DNA from: an uncultured Arachnia sp.
Lineage (GTDB): Bacteria > Actinomycetota > Actinomycetes > Propionibacteriales > Propionibacteriaceae
Assembly (NCBI GenBank): GCA_947493705.1
Contig: CANLSH010000017.1
Span: 1 to 64,000 of the forward strand
Reading direction: 5' to 3'
Length of the DNA: 64,000 nucleotides
The first letter of the stretch is position 1; each line of letters begins with the position of its first letter. A model generated the notes under the pieces. The model was not told the DNA's origin, ran no database searches, and saw only the letters and a list, made by a program, of their open reading frames with translations. Of the stretch, positions 41,970-54,592 are shown in pieces. A program made the position numbers and the translations under genes.

Positions 41970-43148
41970 ATGCGTGAGTACCTGCTGGTCCTGCTGGTGG
42001 CGGCAACCGTCACATATCTTCTGGCGGGCGCCTTCCGAAGCATCGCCATGCGGGCCCGCGCCATGGCGACGGTGCGCACGCGCGACGTGCACACACAACC
42101 CATTCCCTACTTCGGCGGACTGGCGATGCTCGGGGGGCTGACGGTGGCCTTCTGGCTGGCGCTGCAACTGCCCTTTCTCGGGCGACATGCGTTGGTGTCC
42201 CACGATGCCACGGCAGTCCTGTGGGCCGGCCTGGTGATCTGCATCGTCGGCGCACTCGATGACAAGTACGATCTGCCCGCACTGGTGAAATTGGGCGGCC
42301 AGGTGCTGGCCGCCGGGGTTGCAGTACTGGGGGGAGTGCGCATCCTGTGGATTCCGTTACCGGGGCGCATCGTGGGCGTTGACGATGCAACCAGCATCCT
42401 CATCACCGTCGTTTTCATCGCCGTCTGCGTCAACGCCATCAACTTCATCGATGGACTGGATGGCCTGGCTGCCGGTGTCGTGGCCATTGGCTCCGGCGCC
42501 TTCTTCGCCTACTCCTACGTGTTGGCCTACGAACAAGAGCTCATCCGCGCCACCACCGCCAGCCTCATCACGGTTGCCACGGTAGGCATCTGCCTGGGAT
42601 TCCTCGGCCACAACTTCCACCCGGCCAAAATGTTCATGGGAGACTCGGGGGCGATGCTGCTCGGACTGCTCATGGCCATGAGCACAATCTCGTTCACCGG
42701 CCAGATAGACCCCAGCGCCCTCCCGGGCGACACCGGCAACGTCCTGCCGGCACTGCTGCCCATACTCCTCCCGCTGGCCGCCCTGGCGTTGCCCCTGGTT
42801 GATCTGGTGGCTGCCTACGTCAGACGTACGCGCAACGGACAGTACTGGTTCGTCGCGGACAAACAACATCTGCACCATCGATTGGTGGCGCGCGGACATT
42901 CGCACAGGGGGGCGGTTCTCCTGATGTATGCCTGGACCGCTGTATCGGCCGTGGGTCTGGTGACCATCACGCTCGCTGATGATGTGCTCTCAGTGGTACT
43001 CGTCGCCGTTGCACTGGTGGTTGTCATCGTGTTCACCACCCGGCCGCTGCGTCCAGCGACCGCCATGTCGACCCCCTGGCCCGAAGCGGTTCCGGAAGCC
43101 GACGAGCCCGAACTCATGGAACATGCCGGGGGAGATGACGATGCGTGA
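41970..43148 (+). CDS. wecA: Undecaprenyl-phosphate sugar-1-phosphate transferase (WecA/TagO type)
   Basis: Polytopic transferase of 392 residues with about eleven membrane segments, starting envelope polymer synthesis by loading GlcNAc-1-phosphate (or a relative) on the polyprenol carrier. Marks are RTRDVHTQPIPYFGG, DDKYDLPALVK, NAINFIDGLDGLAAG and FHPAKMFMGDSGAMLLG, and the HLHHRL motif near 310. The C-terminus is a soluble acidic tail. Position between tsaC and the atp operon is the usual one for Actinobacteria (Rv1302 in M. tuberculosis). It overlaps the next small gene by 8 bp. Confidence 0.93.
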   Translation: MREYLLVLLVAATVTYLLAGAFRSIAMRARAMATVRTRDVHTQPIPYFGGLAMLGGLTVAFWLALQLPFLGRHALVSHDATAVLWAGLVICIVGALDDKYDLPALVKLGGQVLAAGVAVLGGVRILWIPLPGRIVGVDDATSILITVVFIAVCVNAINFIDGLDGLAAGVVAIGSGAFFAYSYVLAYEQELIRATTASLITVATVGICLGFLGHNFHPAKMFMGDSGAMLLGLLMAMSTISFTGQIDPSALPGDTGNVLPALLPILLPLAALALPLVDLVAAYVRRTRNGQYWFVADKQHLHHRLVARGHSHRGAVLLMYAWTAVSAVGLVTITLADDVLSVVLVAVALVVVIVFTTRPLRPATAMSTPWPEAVPEADEPELMEHAGGDDDA

Positions 43149-43614
43149 GACGCATCACGCCGGCCGTGTACTCACGGGCGCGGCGCGGCGGGCACGACAG
43201 ATGATGGTGGGCGGCCTTGTGCTTGCCCACGCCTTGGGGTTGGGCATCTTCGGGCTGGCGCTCGTGCTGGACGGAACCTCGGCAGCCATGACTGTGGCGT
43301 TGGGTTTCGCAGCCGTGGTGATTTTCTTCTCCATTGGTCAGGCCATCGAGATCATCGCCTGCGAACTCGATCCGGTGCTGGGGATGGGCGTGGCCCTTGC
43401 CTCGTATGCAGTGCGGGTGGTGGGGATTGGCGCCGGTATGTGGTTTCTGTTGGGACATCCTGCTGTGGAACCCCTCATCTCACGCGGTTGGCTACTCCTG
43501 GCGGTCACCGGCTCTGTTGTGGCATGGGTCACAGGCGTCGTCGTTGTGGCTTCCCGACAACGGGTTCCCATCTACGATGAGGACTACGTTGCCCCTTCAG
43601 GAGGCGTGGATTGA
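43141..43614 (+). CDS. Membrane protein upstream of atpB, AtpI-like
   Basis: A 157-residue protein with four hydrophobic segments (about 20-43, 49-70, 83-103, 114-136). Size and location directly before the ATP synthase genes match the poorly conserved proteins often annotated as ATP synthase subunit I or as hypothetical (Rv1303 position). ATG 43141 is chosen because GGGGGAG ends six bases before it; ATG 43135 would touch the site. A role in F0 assembly is inference from position. Confidence 0.7.
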   Translation: MRETHHAGRVLTGAARRARQMMVGGLVLAHALGLGIFGLALVLDGTSAAMTVALGFAAVVIFFSIGQAIEIIACELDPVLGMGVALASYAVRVVGIGAGMWFLLGHPAVEPLISRGWLLLAVTGSVVAWVTGVVVVASRQRVPIYDEDYVAPSGGVD

Positions 43615-43662
43615 TGATTGAAGTGATCGGGCGGGAGTTTTCCGCTAGGCTCATCCACGAAC

Positions 43663-43893
43663 ATGGGCTCGACACCGCCACCCGAGGGGACACCTCCGCC
43701 ACCACGAGGCGGCAGTACCGACGACGGCATGGTTGCGCTCAGTTACATCCTTGCCGGGCTGATTCTCTACGGAGGACTTGGTTGGCTCGGGGACCACTAC
43801 TTGCACACGAAGTGGTTGCTTCCGGTTGGACTGATTCTGGGTCTGGCCACGAGCACCTACCTGATCATCAAGAGATACGGGAGACTTGAGTGA
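43663..43893 (+). CDS. AtpZ/AtpI-family small membrane protein
   Basis: A 76-residue protein: a proline-rich N-terminus (about 1-20) and two transmembrane helices (ALSYILAGLILYGGLGWLGD and the WLLPVGLILGLATSTYLIIK stretch) with the GxxxG-like pattern of AtpZ/AtpI proteins. These help c-ring assembly or Mg transport in other bacteria. Its stop overlaps atpB GTG. No ribosome-binding site precedes ATG 43663; ATG 43729 would still include both helices. Confidence 0.72.
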   Translation: MGSTPPPEGTPPPPRGGSTDDGMVALSYILAGLILYGGLGWLGDHYLHTKWLLPVGLILGLATSTYLIIKRYGRLE

Positions 43894-44693
43894 ATCCAGG
43901 ACTTCTTCCGCTGGAGGATGGCGTTTTCACGCCGCCGGGTGTGGATGACTTCAAGTTCGGACCCGCCTTCCCTGGCGGCCCCGAGTGGCTGATGTGGATC
44001 AACAAGCCAGCACTACAAGCTGTCATTGGTGCCCTGCTGGTGATCCTGTTGTGGTGGTGGGCCTCCCGCAACCTGAAGGTACGGCCCTCCAAGGGACAGT
44101 TTGTCGGCGAATACTTCTATGAGTTCGTGCGCAACGGCATTGCCCGCGACATCCTCCACCATGATTTCAAGAAGTTTCTGCCCTACCTGCTGGGGCTGTT
44201 CTCGTTCCTGCTGATCAACAACTGGTTCGGTGAGTTCTTCTTCTTCATGTACCCCACCTTTTCCAACGTCGGCTACGCCTACGGCCTGGCGTTCATGTCC
44301 TGGTGCGTCTACGTCGGCGCCGGGTTCATGAAGTTCGGCTTCACGGGGTTCCTGAAGCGCCAGTTGGTCCCTGAGGGCGTCCCCTGGTACCTGCTGCCGA
44401 TCGTCATCCCTCTGGAATTCCTTGCCAACTTCATCACGCGGCCTGTCACCTTGGCGCTGCGTCTGTTCGCGAACCTGTTTGCCGGCCACCTGGTGGTGCT
44501 GGTGTTCGTGGTGGGGGGTGGGTTCCTGTTGACCTACAGCGACAACCTCCTCTACAACGTTGCCGGAGGAGTATCACTGCTTTTCAGTTTGGCCGTCCTG
44601 TTTCTGGAACTCTTCATCGGAGCCCTGCAGGCCTACATCTTCACTGTTCTGACCGCCCAGTACGTGTCCACCTCCATCTCCGAGGCGCACTAA
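43890..44693 (+). CDS. atpB: ATP synthase F0 subunit a
   Basis: Proton half-channel subunit of 267 residues. Essential arginine lies in RPVTLALRLFANLFAGHLVV, and about six membrane helices can be counted, including FSFLLINNWFGEFFFF and ELFIGALQAYIFTVLTAQY at the C-terminus. GTG start overlaps the previous stop (GTGA). First core gene of the eight-gene operon atpBEFHAGDC. Confidence 0.97.
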   Translation: MNPGLLPLEDGVFTPPGVDDFKFGPAFPGGPEWLMWINKPALQAVIGALLVILLWWWASRNLKVRPSKGQFVGEYFYEFVRNGIARDILHHDFKKFLPYLLGLFSFLLINNWFGEFFFFMYPTFSNVGYAYGLAFMSWCVYVGAGFMKFGFTGFLKRQLVPEGVPWYLLPIVIPLEFLANFITRPVTLALRLFANLFAGHLVVLVFVVGGGFLLTYSDNLLYNVAGGVSLLFSLAVLFLELFIGALQAYIFTVLTAQYVSTSISEAH

Positions 44694-44742
44694 AAGACCG
44701 ACTTCTTACCCGCCCGGGTGACAAGCCACCGAAAGGAAAACC

Positions 44743-46314
<1,572 letters not shown>

Positions 46315-46330
46315 GCGAAAGCAGGCCCCA

Positions 46331-47968
46331 ATGGCTGAACTCACGATCAGTCCCGACGAGATCCGGGACGCTCTGGACGATTTCGTCCAGTCCTACCAGC
46401 CCGCCGCGGCGGACCGGACCGAGGTTGGCACCGTCGTCAGCTCCGGTGACGGCATTGCCCGTGTTGAGGGCCTGCCCTCCGCCATGGCCAATGAGCTGTT
46501 GCGCTTCGACAACGGGACGATGGGCATCGCCCTGAACCTCGACGAGCGAGAGATCGGCGTCGTGGTGCTCGGAGATTCCGAGGGCATCAACGAGGGCTCC
46601 GTGGTGCACGGCACCGGCGAGGTCCTGTCGGTTCCGGTGGGTGAGTCCTACCTTGGACGCGTCGTGGATGCCATTGGCAACCCCATCGACGGGCTCGGTG
46701 AGCTCAAGGGCCTTGACGAGCGTCGTGCCCTCGAACTGCAGGCCGCCGGTGTGATGGATCGCCAGGAAGTGCGCGAACCGCTGCAGACCGGGCTGAAGGC
46801 CATCGACGCCATGACGCCCATCGGCCGCGGCCAGCGCCAGCTGATCATTGGCGACCGCAAGACGGGCAAGACCGCCATCGCGATTGACACCATCATCAAC
46901 CAGAAGGACAACTGGGCCTCGGGGGATGAAAAGAAGCAGGTTCGCTGCATCTACGTCGCCATCGGCCAGAAGGGGTCCACCATCGCCGAGGTCCGCAGCA
47001 CCCTTGAGGCCGCTGGTGCTCTCGAATACACCACCATCGTGCACGCTCCTGCCTCCGATCCGGCCGGGTACAAATACATTGCTCCGTACGCGGGATCTGC
47101 AATCGGCCAGCACTGGATGTATCAGGGCAAGCACGTCCTCATCGTTTTTGATGATCTGACCAAGCAGGCCGAGGCGTACCGCGCCATGTCACTGCTGCTG
47201 CGTCGTCCTCCCGGCCGCGAGGCCTACCCCGGTGACGTGTTCTACCTTCACTCCCGCCTGCTGGAGCGCTGTGCCAAGCTTTCCGACGAACTTGGCGCGG
47301 GCTCGATGACGGGACTACCCATCATTGAAACCAAGGCCAATGACGTCTCCGCCTACATCCCCACCAATGTGATCTCCATCACCGACGGCCAGATCTTCCT
47401 GCAGTCGGACCTGTTCAACGCGAACCAGCGCCCCGCCATTGACGTGGGTATTTCGGTGTCACGCGTGGGTGGCGCTGCCCAGATCAAGGCCATGAAGGCC
47501 GTCTCGGGATCGTTGAAGATCAACCTGGCCCAGTACCGGGACATGCAGGCGTTTGCCATGTTTGCCTCTGACCTCGACCCCACCTCACGTCAGCAGCTGG
47601 ACCGTGGCGCCCGCCTCGTGGAGCTCCTGCGCCAGGGCCAGTATGCGCCCTACCCCATTGAGGATCAGGTCATCAGCGTGTGGTCCGGCAACTCGGGCCA
47701 CTTCGATGACGTGCCCGTGGATGATGTGTTGCGCTTCGAGACTGAGTTTCTGGAGTACTTGCGTCACAACTCCGAAGTCCTCCAAGGGATTGCGGAGACC
47801 AAGCTGTTTCCGGAAGAGGCGCAGGAGGCCACCGTGGCTGCGCTGGCTGACTTCAAGACGGTCTTCAAGACATCCGAGGGCGAGCTGCTCGTGGGCCGTG
47901 AGGAACATGAGCCGATGGAAGAGGACGAGATCGGTCAGGAGACCATCGTCCGCCAGAAGCGGGGTTGA
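46331..47968 (+). CDS. atpA: ATP synthase F1 subunit alpha
   Basis: Non-catalytic nucleotide-binding subunit of 545 residues. Walker A is GDRKTGKTA, and the family signature [10 protein letters not shown] is present. A C-terminal acidic extension (about 515-545, [14 protein letters not shown]) resembles that described in mycobacterial alpha, where it suppresses ATP hydrolysis; that role here is inference. Begins 16 bp after atpH. Confidence 0.97.
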   Translation: MAELTISPDEIRDALDDFVQSYQPAAADRTEVGTVVSSGDGIARVEGLPSAMANELLRFDNGTMGIALNLDEREIGVVVLGDSEGINEGSVVHGTGEVLSVPVGESYLGRVVDAIGNPIDGLGELKGLDERRALELQAAGVMDRQEVREPLQTGLKAIDAMTPIGRGQRQLIIGDRKTGKTAIAIDTIINQKDNWASGDEKKQVRCIYVAIGQKGSTIAEVRSTLEAAGALEYTTIVHAPASDPAGYKYIAPYAGSAIGQHWMYQGKHVLIVFDDLTKQAEAYRAMSLLLRRPPGREAYPGDVFYLHSRLLERCAKLSDELGAGSMTGLPIIETKANDVSAYIPTNVISITDGQIFLQSDLFNANQRPAIDVGISVSRVGGAAQIKAMKAVSGSLKINLAQYRDMQAFAMFASDLDPTSRQQLDRGARLVELLRQGQYAPYPIEDQVISVWSGNSGHFDDVPVDDVLRFETEFLEYLRHNSEVLQGIAETKLFPEEAQEATVAALADFKTVFKTSEGELLVGREEHEPMEEDEIGQETIVRQKRG

Positions 47969-47974
47969 TGAATC

Positions 47975-50345
<2,371 letters not shown>

Positions 50346-50346
50346 G

Positions 50347-50757
50347 ATGGAGCGGCCACCTCTGGAAGTTGAGGTTGTCTCGGCTGATCGCCAGGTGTGG
50401 GCGGGCGACGTGATCAACATCATCGCCCGTACCACCGAGGGAGATATTGGTATTCTGCCCGGCCACGAACCGCTGATGGCGGCGCTCGTTCCCTGCGTTG
50501 TGCATATCGTCACCTCGGATGGGCGCAGCGAGACTCTTGCCGTCGACGGAGGGTTCATCTCCGTCGCGGAGGGCAAGGTCTGGATACTCAGCCAGGACGC
50601 TGTGATGGGCCAGGAGGTCACCCTCGAAGGAGCTCATCGCCAGCTGGCTGAACTGACCACGCTCCGCGACGCAGGGGACATCTCGGATGAGCAACTCCAA
50701 CAACTGCACATTCTGGACGCGCAGATCCGTGCTGGCCGGACGGTGCAATCGGCCTGA
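50347..50757 (+). CDS. atpC: ATP synthase F1 subunit epsilon
   Basis: Rotor subunit of 136 residues: N-terminal beta sandwich (LEVEVVSADRQVWAGDV, EGDIGILPGHEPLMAAL) and a two-helix C-terminus (AHRQLAEL...SDEQLQQLHILDAQI). Last core gene of the atp operon; starts one base after atpD. Confidence 0.96.
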   Translation: MERPPLEVEVVSADRQVWAGDVINIIARTTEGDIGILPGHEPLMAALVPCVVHIVTSDGRSETLAVDGGFISVAEGKVWILSQDAVMGQEVTLEGAHRQLAELTTLRDAGDISDEQLQQLHILDAQIRAGRTVQSA

Positions 50758-50860
50758 TCCGAGACATCTCTGCAACGATTGAATAACAAATTTGTAGAGA
50801 GACGCGCAAGTGCCCCTCCAGGTATGCATACTCCTGAGAATTGCATGTATCTTTCCTCAC

Positions 50861-51322
50861 ATGACCTGGGATGCGGCAGTTGTCGTCATGTGCGTGACGC
50901 TGCTCGTTGCTATGCCCTTCATTGGCCTGTATCTCCGCCGCCGCTGGCTCACTGGCCAGGGCGGTCTTTTTGATTGTGCATACCGGATCCGCGACGCTGT
51001 GCCCGGCAGTGGCTGGGTGCTGGGCTTGGCGCGCTACCGAGAGGATCGTCTCGAATGGTTCCGTGCTTTCTCCCTTGGCCTGCGTCCCAGCGTGTCCCTG
51101 AAGCGCAGCAGCACGTCCTACGTGCATCAGCGCCCCGCCAGTGGCCTGGAGCAGGTGGTGCTGTTCGAGAACTCTCACGTCATCATGGTGAGAGATCGAA
51201 GCTCCGGACGGGAGCTCAACCTCGCCATGGACGCTGACACCACCATGGGGCTCATCACATGGTTGGAATCCGCCCCACCCGGCAGCCACTACATCCGCAC
51301 GCGGGAGGATTCACCTCTGTAG
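50861..51322 (+). CDS. DUF2550 membrane-anchored protein
   Basis: A 153-residue protein with a single N-terminal membrane helix (MTWDAAVVVMCVTLLVAMPFIGLYLRRR) and a soluble domain with WVLGLARYREDRLEWFRAFSLGLRP and DTTMGLITWLESAPPGSHY. Proteins like this follow atpC in many Actinobacteria (Rv1312 position) and have no known function. ATG 50861 is chosen so that the helix is N-terminal; a GTG-type upstream frame goes to 50810. A 103-bp gap with AT-rich sequence separates it from atpC. Confidence 0.82.
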   Translation: MTWDAAVVVMCVTLLVAMPFIGLYLRRRWLTGQGGLFDCAYRIRDAVPGSGWVLGLARYREDRLEWFRAFSLGLRPSVSLKRSSTSYVHQRPASGLEQVVLFENSHVIMVRDRSSGRELNLAMDADTTMGLITWLESAPPGSHYIRTREDSPL

Positions 51323-51351
51323 CGGGGTGTCTACGGATGTTGCCCACCCCG
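51323..51351. terminator. Bidirectional terminator between DUF2550 and the adenosyltransferase gene
   Basis: Stem CGGGGTG (51323-51329) / CACCCCG (51345-51351) with a 15-base loop, between convergent stop codons. There is no T run, so this is a moderate prediction. Confidence 0.5.
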
Positions 51352-51359
51352 GGTACCGG

Positions 51360-51983
51360 CTAGTTCGCGCGCTTTCCCGGTTTCTCGCGATCCGTTCCCG
51401 GAACCCACAGCACCTCACCGTCGGAGCCATTGGTGGCGCGCGTCATGATGAACAAGAGGTCACTCAGTCTGTTCAGGTACGTCACCGCGAGCAGGTTCAC
51501 GCCACCATCCCCCGGGCTCTGAGACACCTCAGTGCCGTGGGCTTCGACGCAGCGCCACGCGGCTCGCTCCGAGCGGCGGCAAATGGTTCGGGCCACGTGG
51601 AGCTGGGCACCCGAGGGTGTTCCACCGGGCAGGATGAACGAGCGGAGGTTGGGGAGTGGATCGCTCAGTTCGTCACACCAGGCTTCCAGCCGATCTATGG
51701 ATGACTGTTCGATGCGCAATGGCGGCCACTCGGGATTCTCCTGCAGAGGGGTGGCGAGATCGGCGCCCACATCAAACATCTCATTGCGGATCAGGGTGAG
51801 CATCTCGCCCACCCTTTCCGGGAGCCCGCCGAGGGCAACGGCGACGGCGATGGTGGCGTTGGCCTCATCGACAGTGCCGTAGGCCTCCACACGAAGGTCA
51901 GTCTTGTGTGTCTCGGAGTTGTCAGCCAAGCGTGTCTGGCCGGCGTCGCCGGTGCGGGTATAGATGCGAGTCAGGTTCACCAT
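51360..51983 (-). CDS. Cob(I)alamin adenosyltransferase, PduO type
   Basis: ATP-dependent enzyme making adenosylcobalamin; 207 residues. The ATP-binding N-terminus IYTRTGDAGQTRLADN, the VEAYGTVDEANATI helix, RSFILPGGTPSGAQLHVARTICRRSERAAW and YLNRLSDLLF are all conserved. The product is the cofactor of methylmalonyl-CoA mutase, in keeping with the epimerase at 57120. ATG 51983 is the family start. The position beside DUF2550 matches Rv1314c. Confidence 0.95.
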   Translation of the reverse strand: MVNLTRIYTRTGDAGQTRLADNSETHKTDLRVEAYGTVDEANATIAVAVALGGLPERVGEMLTLIRNEMFDVGADLATPLQENPEWPPLRIEQSSIDRLEAWCDELSDPLPNLRSFILPGGTPSGAQLHVARTICRRSERAAWRCVEAHGTEVSQSPGDGGVNLLAVTYLNRLSDLLFIMTRATNGSDGEVLWVPGTDREKPGKRAN

Positions 51984-52064
51984 GGCGTCCAACATAGCTG
52001 CTGTGGGAAGGTGATGCCCGGAGTCGACATGCGCGTGGCGTCCAGCCATGGGAAACTGTTGTCC

Positions 52065-52718
52065 GTGAAGACGACGACCCTGCTTCCTCTGGCTGCCAGT
52101 TTGCTCCTGCCCATTGCCGCGTGCGGCGATGCCAATGAGCCGTCGAGCGGTGATGAGGCGGGGCAGACCGATGCATGTTCGTACCCGTCGAGTGGTGACG
52201 CGGCCAGACCTGTGGAGCCGCCACCCACCACGAACATCAATGATTCCGGGACATCCACCGCAACTCTGTCATTGACTGCAGGGGACGTGCAGATCACACT
52301 GAACCGGGCTGCCGCACCCTGCACGGTCAACTCCTTCGAGTCATTGGCGTCGCAGGGCTACTTCGACGACACCGCCTGTCACCGGCTGACCGATACCGGC
52401 ATTTTCGTCCTGCAGTGCGGAGATCCTTCCGAAACCGGCATGGGTGGTCCCGGGTACTCGTTCGCGGACGAGACCGACGATTCCATGACCTACCCCGCCG
52501 GCACCGTCGCAATGGCCAATGCGGGCCCGGACACCAATGGCTCCCAATTCTTCCTGGTCTGGGATGACACGGACCTGCCGCCGGACTACACCGTCTTCGC
52601 AACGATGGATCAGGCCGGCTTGGATGTCGTTGCTGACATTGCGGCAGAGAGCGTGGAACCCGGTGATTCAGAACGGCCCATCGCCGAGGCGCAGATCACG
52701 TCGGTGAGCCTCGGCTGA
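52065..52718 (+). CDS. Secreted cyclophilin-type peptidyl-prolyl isomerase lipoprotein
   Basis: A 217-residue lipoprotein: basic start, hydrophobic stretch and lipobox with Cys20 (PIAAC), a Ser/Pro/Thr linker to about residue 65, then a cyclophilin domain. Recognisable elements are NSFESLASQGYFDDTACHRLT, GPGYSFADE and MANAGPDTNGSQFFLVWDDT. The usual FxRxxxxF catalytic pattern reads CHRLTDTGIFVLQCGDP, with the catalytic Arg retained. Start GTG 52065 is set by the signal peptide. It should assist folding outside the membrane. It diverges from the adenosyltransferase gene. Confidence 0.88.
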   Translation: MKTTTLLPLAASLLLPIAACGDANEPSSGDEAGQTDACSYPSSGDAARPVEPPPTTNINDSGTSTATLSLTAGDVQITLNRAAAPCTVNSFESLASQGYFDDTACHRLTDTGIFVLQCGDPSETGMGGPGYSFADETDDSMTYPAGTVAMANAGPDTNGSQFFLVWDDTDLPPDYTVFATMDQAGLDVVADIAAESVEPGDSERPIAEAQITSVSLG

Positions 52719-52743
52719 CACTGCGTGTGGCCTGACCGCGATT

Positions 52744-53511
52744 TCAGTCCAGGAACTTTCGCAGGATCGATGTGAAGGCTTCGGGCTCATCGGCGTGCAC
52801 CCAATGTCCCGCCTTCTTCAACGTGACCGACACCACGCGCGGAAAGTACTGTCGCATGACTGCCATGTCCTCTCCTGAGACATAGTCTGACCGGCCACCC
52901 ACGACCCACCAGGTGGGACCGTCCCAGGACTGCTCGATGGAGGGCCAGCCTGCCACGATGTGAAGGTTGTCCCCGAGCAGGTCCAGATTGGCATTCCACG
53001 CCCAGTGGCCGCCGTGGCGCTTCAGGTTCTGGAGCAGGAAGCCCCGCACCTCGGGATCGGGAATGAGGGGCGTGAGTTTACTGTCCGCGTCGGATCGGCT
53101 GCCGACGTTGGCGATGTCGAGATTGCGCATGGCGGAGACGAGCTCAGCGAAGTGGGATGTGGCGCCGTTGCGTGTGGGCGAGGTGTCCACCACCATGAGA
53201 CGGGAGACCAGTTCGGGATGGTGCAGGGCCAGCCGCATGGCCACTTTGCCGCCCAGGGAGTGTCCAACCAGAGTGGCGGGGCCGGGCACGGTCTCCCGCA
53301 ACCATGCCGCCACGAGGTCCGCCTGTTCGTCCAGGCTGAAGTTGATGGTCCAGGGTGAGCCGCCGTGATTGGGCTGGTCCACCAGCCAACTGGTGGCAAC
53401 ATCGCCAATACTGGATGCGATACTGCTGAAATTCTTGCCCTGACCGAAAAGCCCATGAATGAAAACAACCGGCGAACGCCCCTCGCCAAGTGTGGTGTGA
53501 TGCAGTTTCAC
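52744..53511 (-). CDS. Alpha/beta-hydrolase fold esterase
   Basis: A 255-residue hydrolase similar in layout to YbfF-type esterases. The oxyanion region is FIHGLFGQGKNF, the nucleophile Ser85 in VGHSLGGK, and the late GHWVHADEP gives the catalytic His; a DxxPNHGGS segment follows the second strand. Substrate unknown. Its ATG overlaps the stop of the upstream zinc-ribbon-like gene (ATGA). Confidence 0.85.
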   Translation of the reverse strand: MKLHHTTLGEGRSPVVFIHGLFGQGKNFSSIASSIGDVATSWLVDQPNHGGSPWTINFSLDEQADLVAAWLRETVPGPATLVGHSLGGKVAMRLALHHPELVSRLMVVDTSPTRNGATSHFAELVSAMRNLDIANVGSRSDADSKLTPLIPDPEVRGFLLQNLKRHGGHWAWNANLDLLGDNLHIVAGWPSIEQSWDGPTWWVVGGRSDYVSGEDMAVMRQYFPRVVSVTLKKAGHWVHADEPEAFTSILRKFLD

Positions 53512-53789
53512 CCGTTCACTCTCCAGCAGTGGCGGTGCCAGTGGCGACGCTGTTCCAGTCCTGAATCAAAACCCATGCCGGGGATTTCCGGCCACGCCAC
53601 CACATGCGCCGTGCCCACTGGTATTGCGTTGTGGCACCCCGGACAGGTGTAGGTCTTGGTGGCACGATCAGCTGGCACGTCGCGAACCACAAAGGTGCCC
53701 CGTCGCGTTGTTTTCCTGCTGGCGTGGCGTGAGGCATCCAGCGGGCGCGGCGCACGCAGGTGTTTGCTGGGACGTCGACTGGTGGGCAT
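53508..53789 (-). CDS. Small basic protein with CPGC knuckle, function unknown
   Basis: A 93-residue protein rich in Arg/His/Ser at the N-terminus (RRPSKHLRAPRPLDASRHASRK). The middle has TYTCPGCHNAIPVGTAHVV and the end RRHWHRHCWRV, so Cys/His residues could form a zinc site. Similar proteins accompany hydrolase and nucS genes in Actinobacteria as far as I recall, without known function. It overlaps the hydrolase gene by four bases and lies 9 bp after nucS, suggesting a nucS-led operon. Confidence 0.7.
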   Translation of the reverse strand: MPTSRRPSKHLRAPRPLDASRHASRKTTRRGTFVVRDVPADRATKTYTCPGCHNAIPVGTAHVVAWPEIPGMGFDSGLEQRRHWHRHCWRVNG

Positions 53790-53798
53790 GGCGCGTTC

Positions 53799-54497
53799 CT
53801 AGAAGAGTCTCTCATCAGCATTGTCCATGCCGCGTAGGAGGTCGTAGTCAATGACACGGCAGGAGATTCCCCGATCCGCCGCGAGTGTGGCGGCCTGGGG
53901 TTTGATCTGCTGGGCAGCGAACACTCCCTGAACCGGAGCCAGTTGCGGGTCCCTGTTCATCAGATCCAGGTAGCGCGTGAGTTGCTCAACCCCATCGATC
54001 TCTCCGCGTCGCTTCACCTCAACGGCCACATGGCCACCGTTGTGGTCACGCAGAAGCAGATCAACCGGACCTATCGGTGTGTAGTACTCGCGCTTGACCA
54101 GCTGCCATCCGTCGCCGAACGTGGAGGGATGCTCCGCCAGGAGCGTCTGCAGGTGAGCCTCCACACCGTCCTTCTGCAAGCCAGGATCCACACCGAACGT
54201 GTGGTCACTGTCGAGATGAACCTCACCGAGGCGGATCTGGAGGGTGTCCCCCTCCCGGGAGCGAACCTCCCACAGCTGCGTGACGCCGAGCTCAGCTGAG
54301 TCGGCGTCCGGTTCCGTGATGGTGAGGCGGCACGGAGCACTCATCCAGTTCAGGGGCTTGTAGGCGCGATCGTCGGCATGGACTGACACCGAGCCATCCG
54401 CCTTCACGATGATCAGTCGCTTGGCCATCGGCAGATGGGCCGAGAGTCGTCCCGCGTAGTCCACCTGACAATCTGCAATCACCAAACGCACGTGCAT
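53799..54497 (-). CDS. nucS: Mismatch-specific endonuclease NucS (EndoMS)
   Basis: A 232-residue nuclease that takes the place of MutS/MutL in most Actinobacteria. The N-terminal half has [20 protein letters not shown] and [17 protein letters not shown]; the RecB-like nuclease domain has [11 protein letters not shown] (metal Asp), [21 protein letters not shown] (catalytic Glu/Lys) and AAQQIKPQA. It ends [10 protein letters not shown]; in mycobacteria such a C-terminal tail binds the sliding clamp. ATG 54497 is the family start. Confidence 0.97.
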   Translation of the reverse strand: MHVRLVIADCQVDYAGRLSAHLPMAKRLIIVKADGSVSVHADDRAYKPLNWMSAPCRLTITEPDADSAELGVTQLWEVRSREGDTLQIRLGEVHLDSDHTFGVDPGLQKDGVEAHLQTLLAEHPSTFGDGWQLVKREYYTPIGPVDLLLRDHNGGHVAVEVKRRGEIDGVEQLTRYLDLMNRDPQLAPVQGVFAAQQIKPQAATLAADRGISCRVIDYDLLRGMDNADERLF

Positions 54498-54592
54498 CAA
54501 TCTAGCAAAGCAGGACGAGCCCGCGCGACAGCAGTGTGCTCGCGCGCAGTGAGTGCGGCGTGTCGGGGCGGTGGGAGGATGTGCAGGGAGTG

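Noticed and set aside
51984..52064. Cobalamin riboswitch before the adenosyltransferase gene
   Set aside because: The gap to the divergent gene is about 80 bp, too short for the aptamer, and no B12-box sequence is visible.
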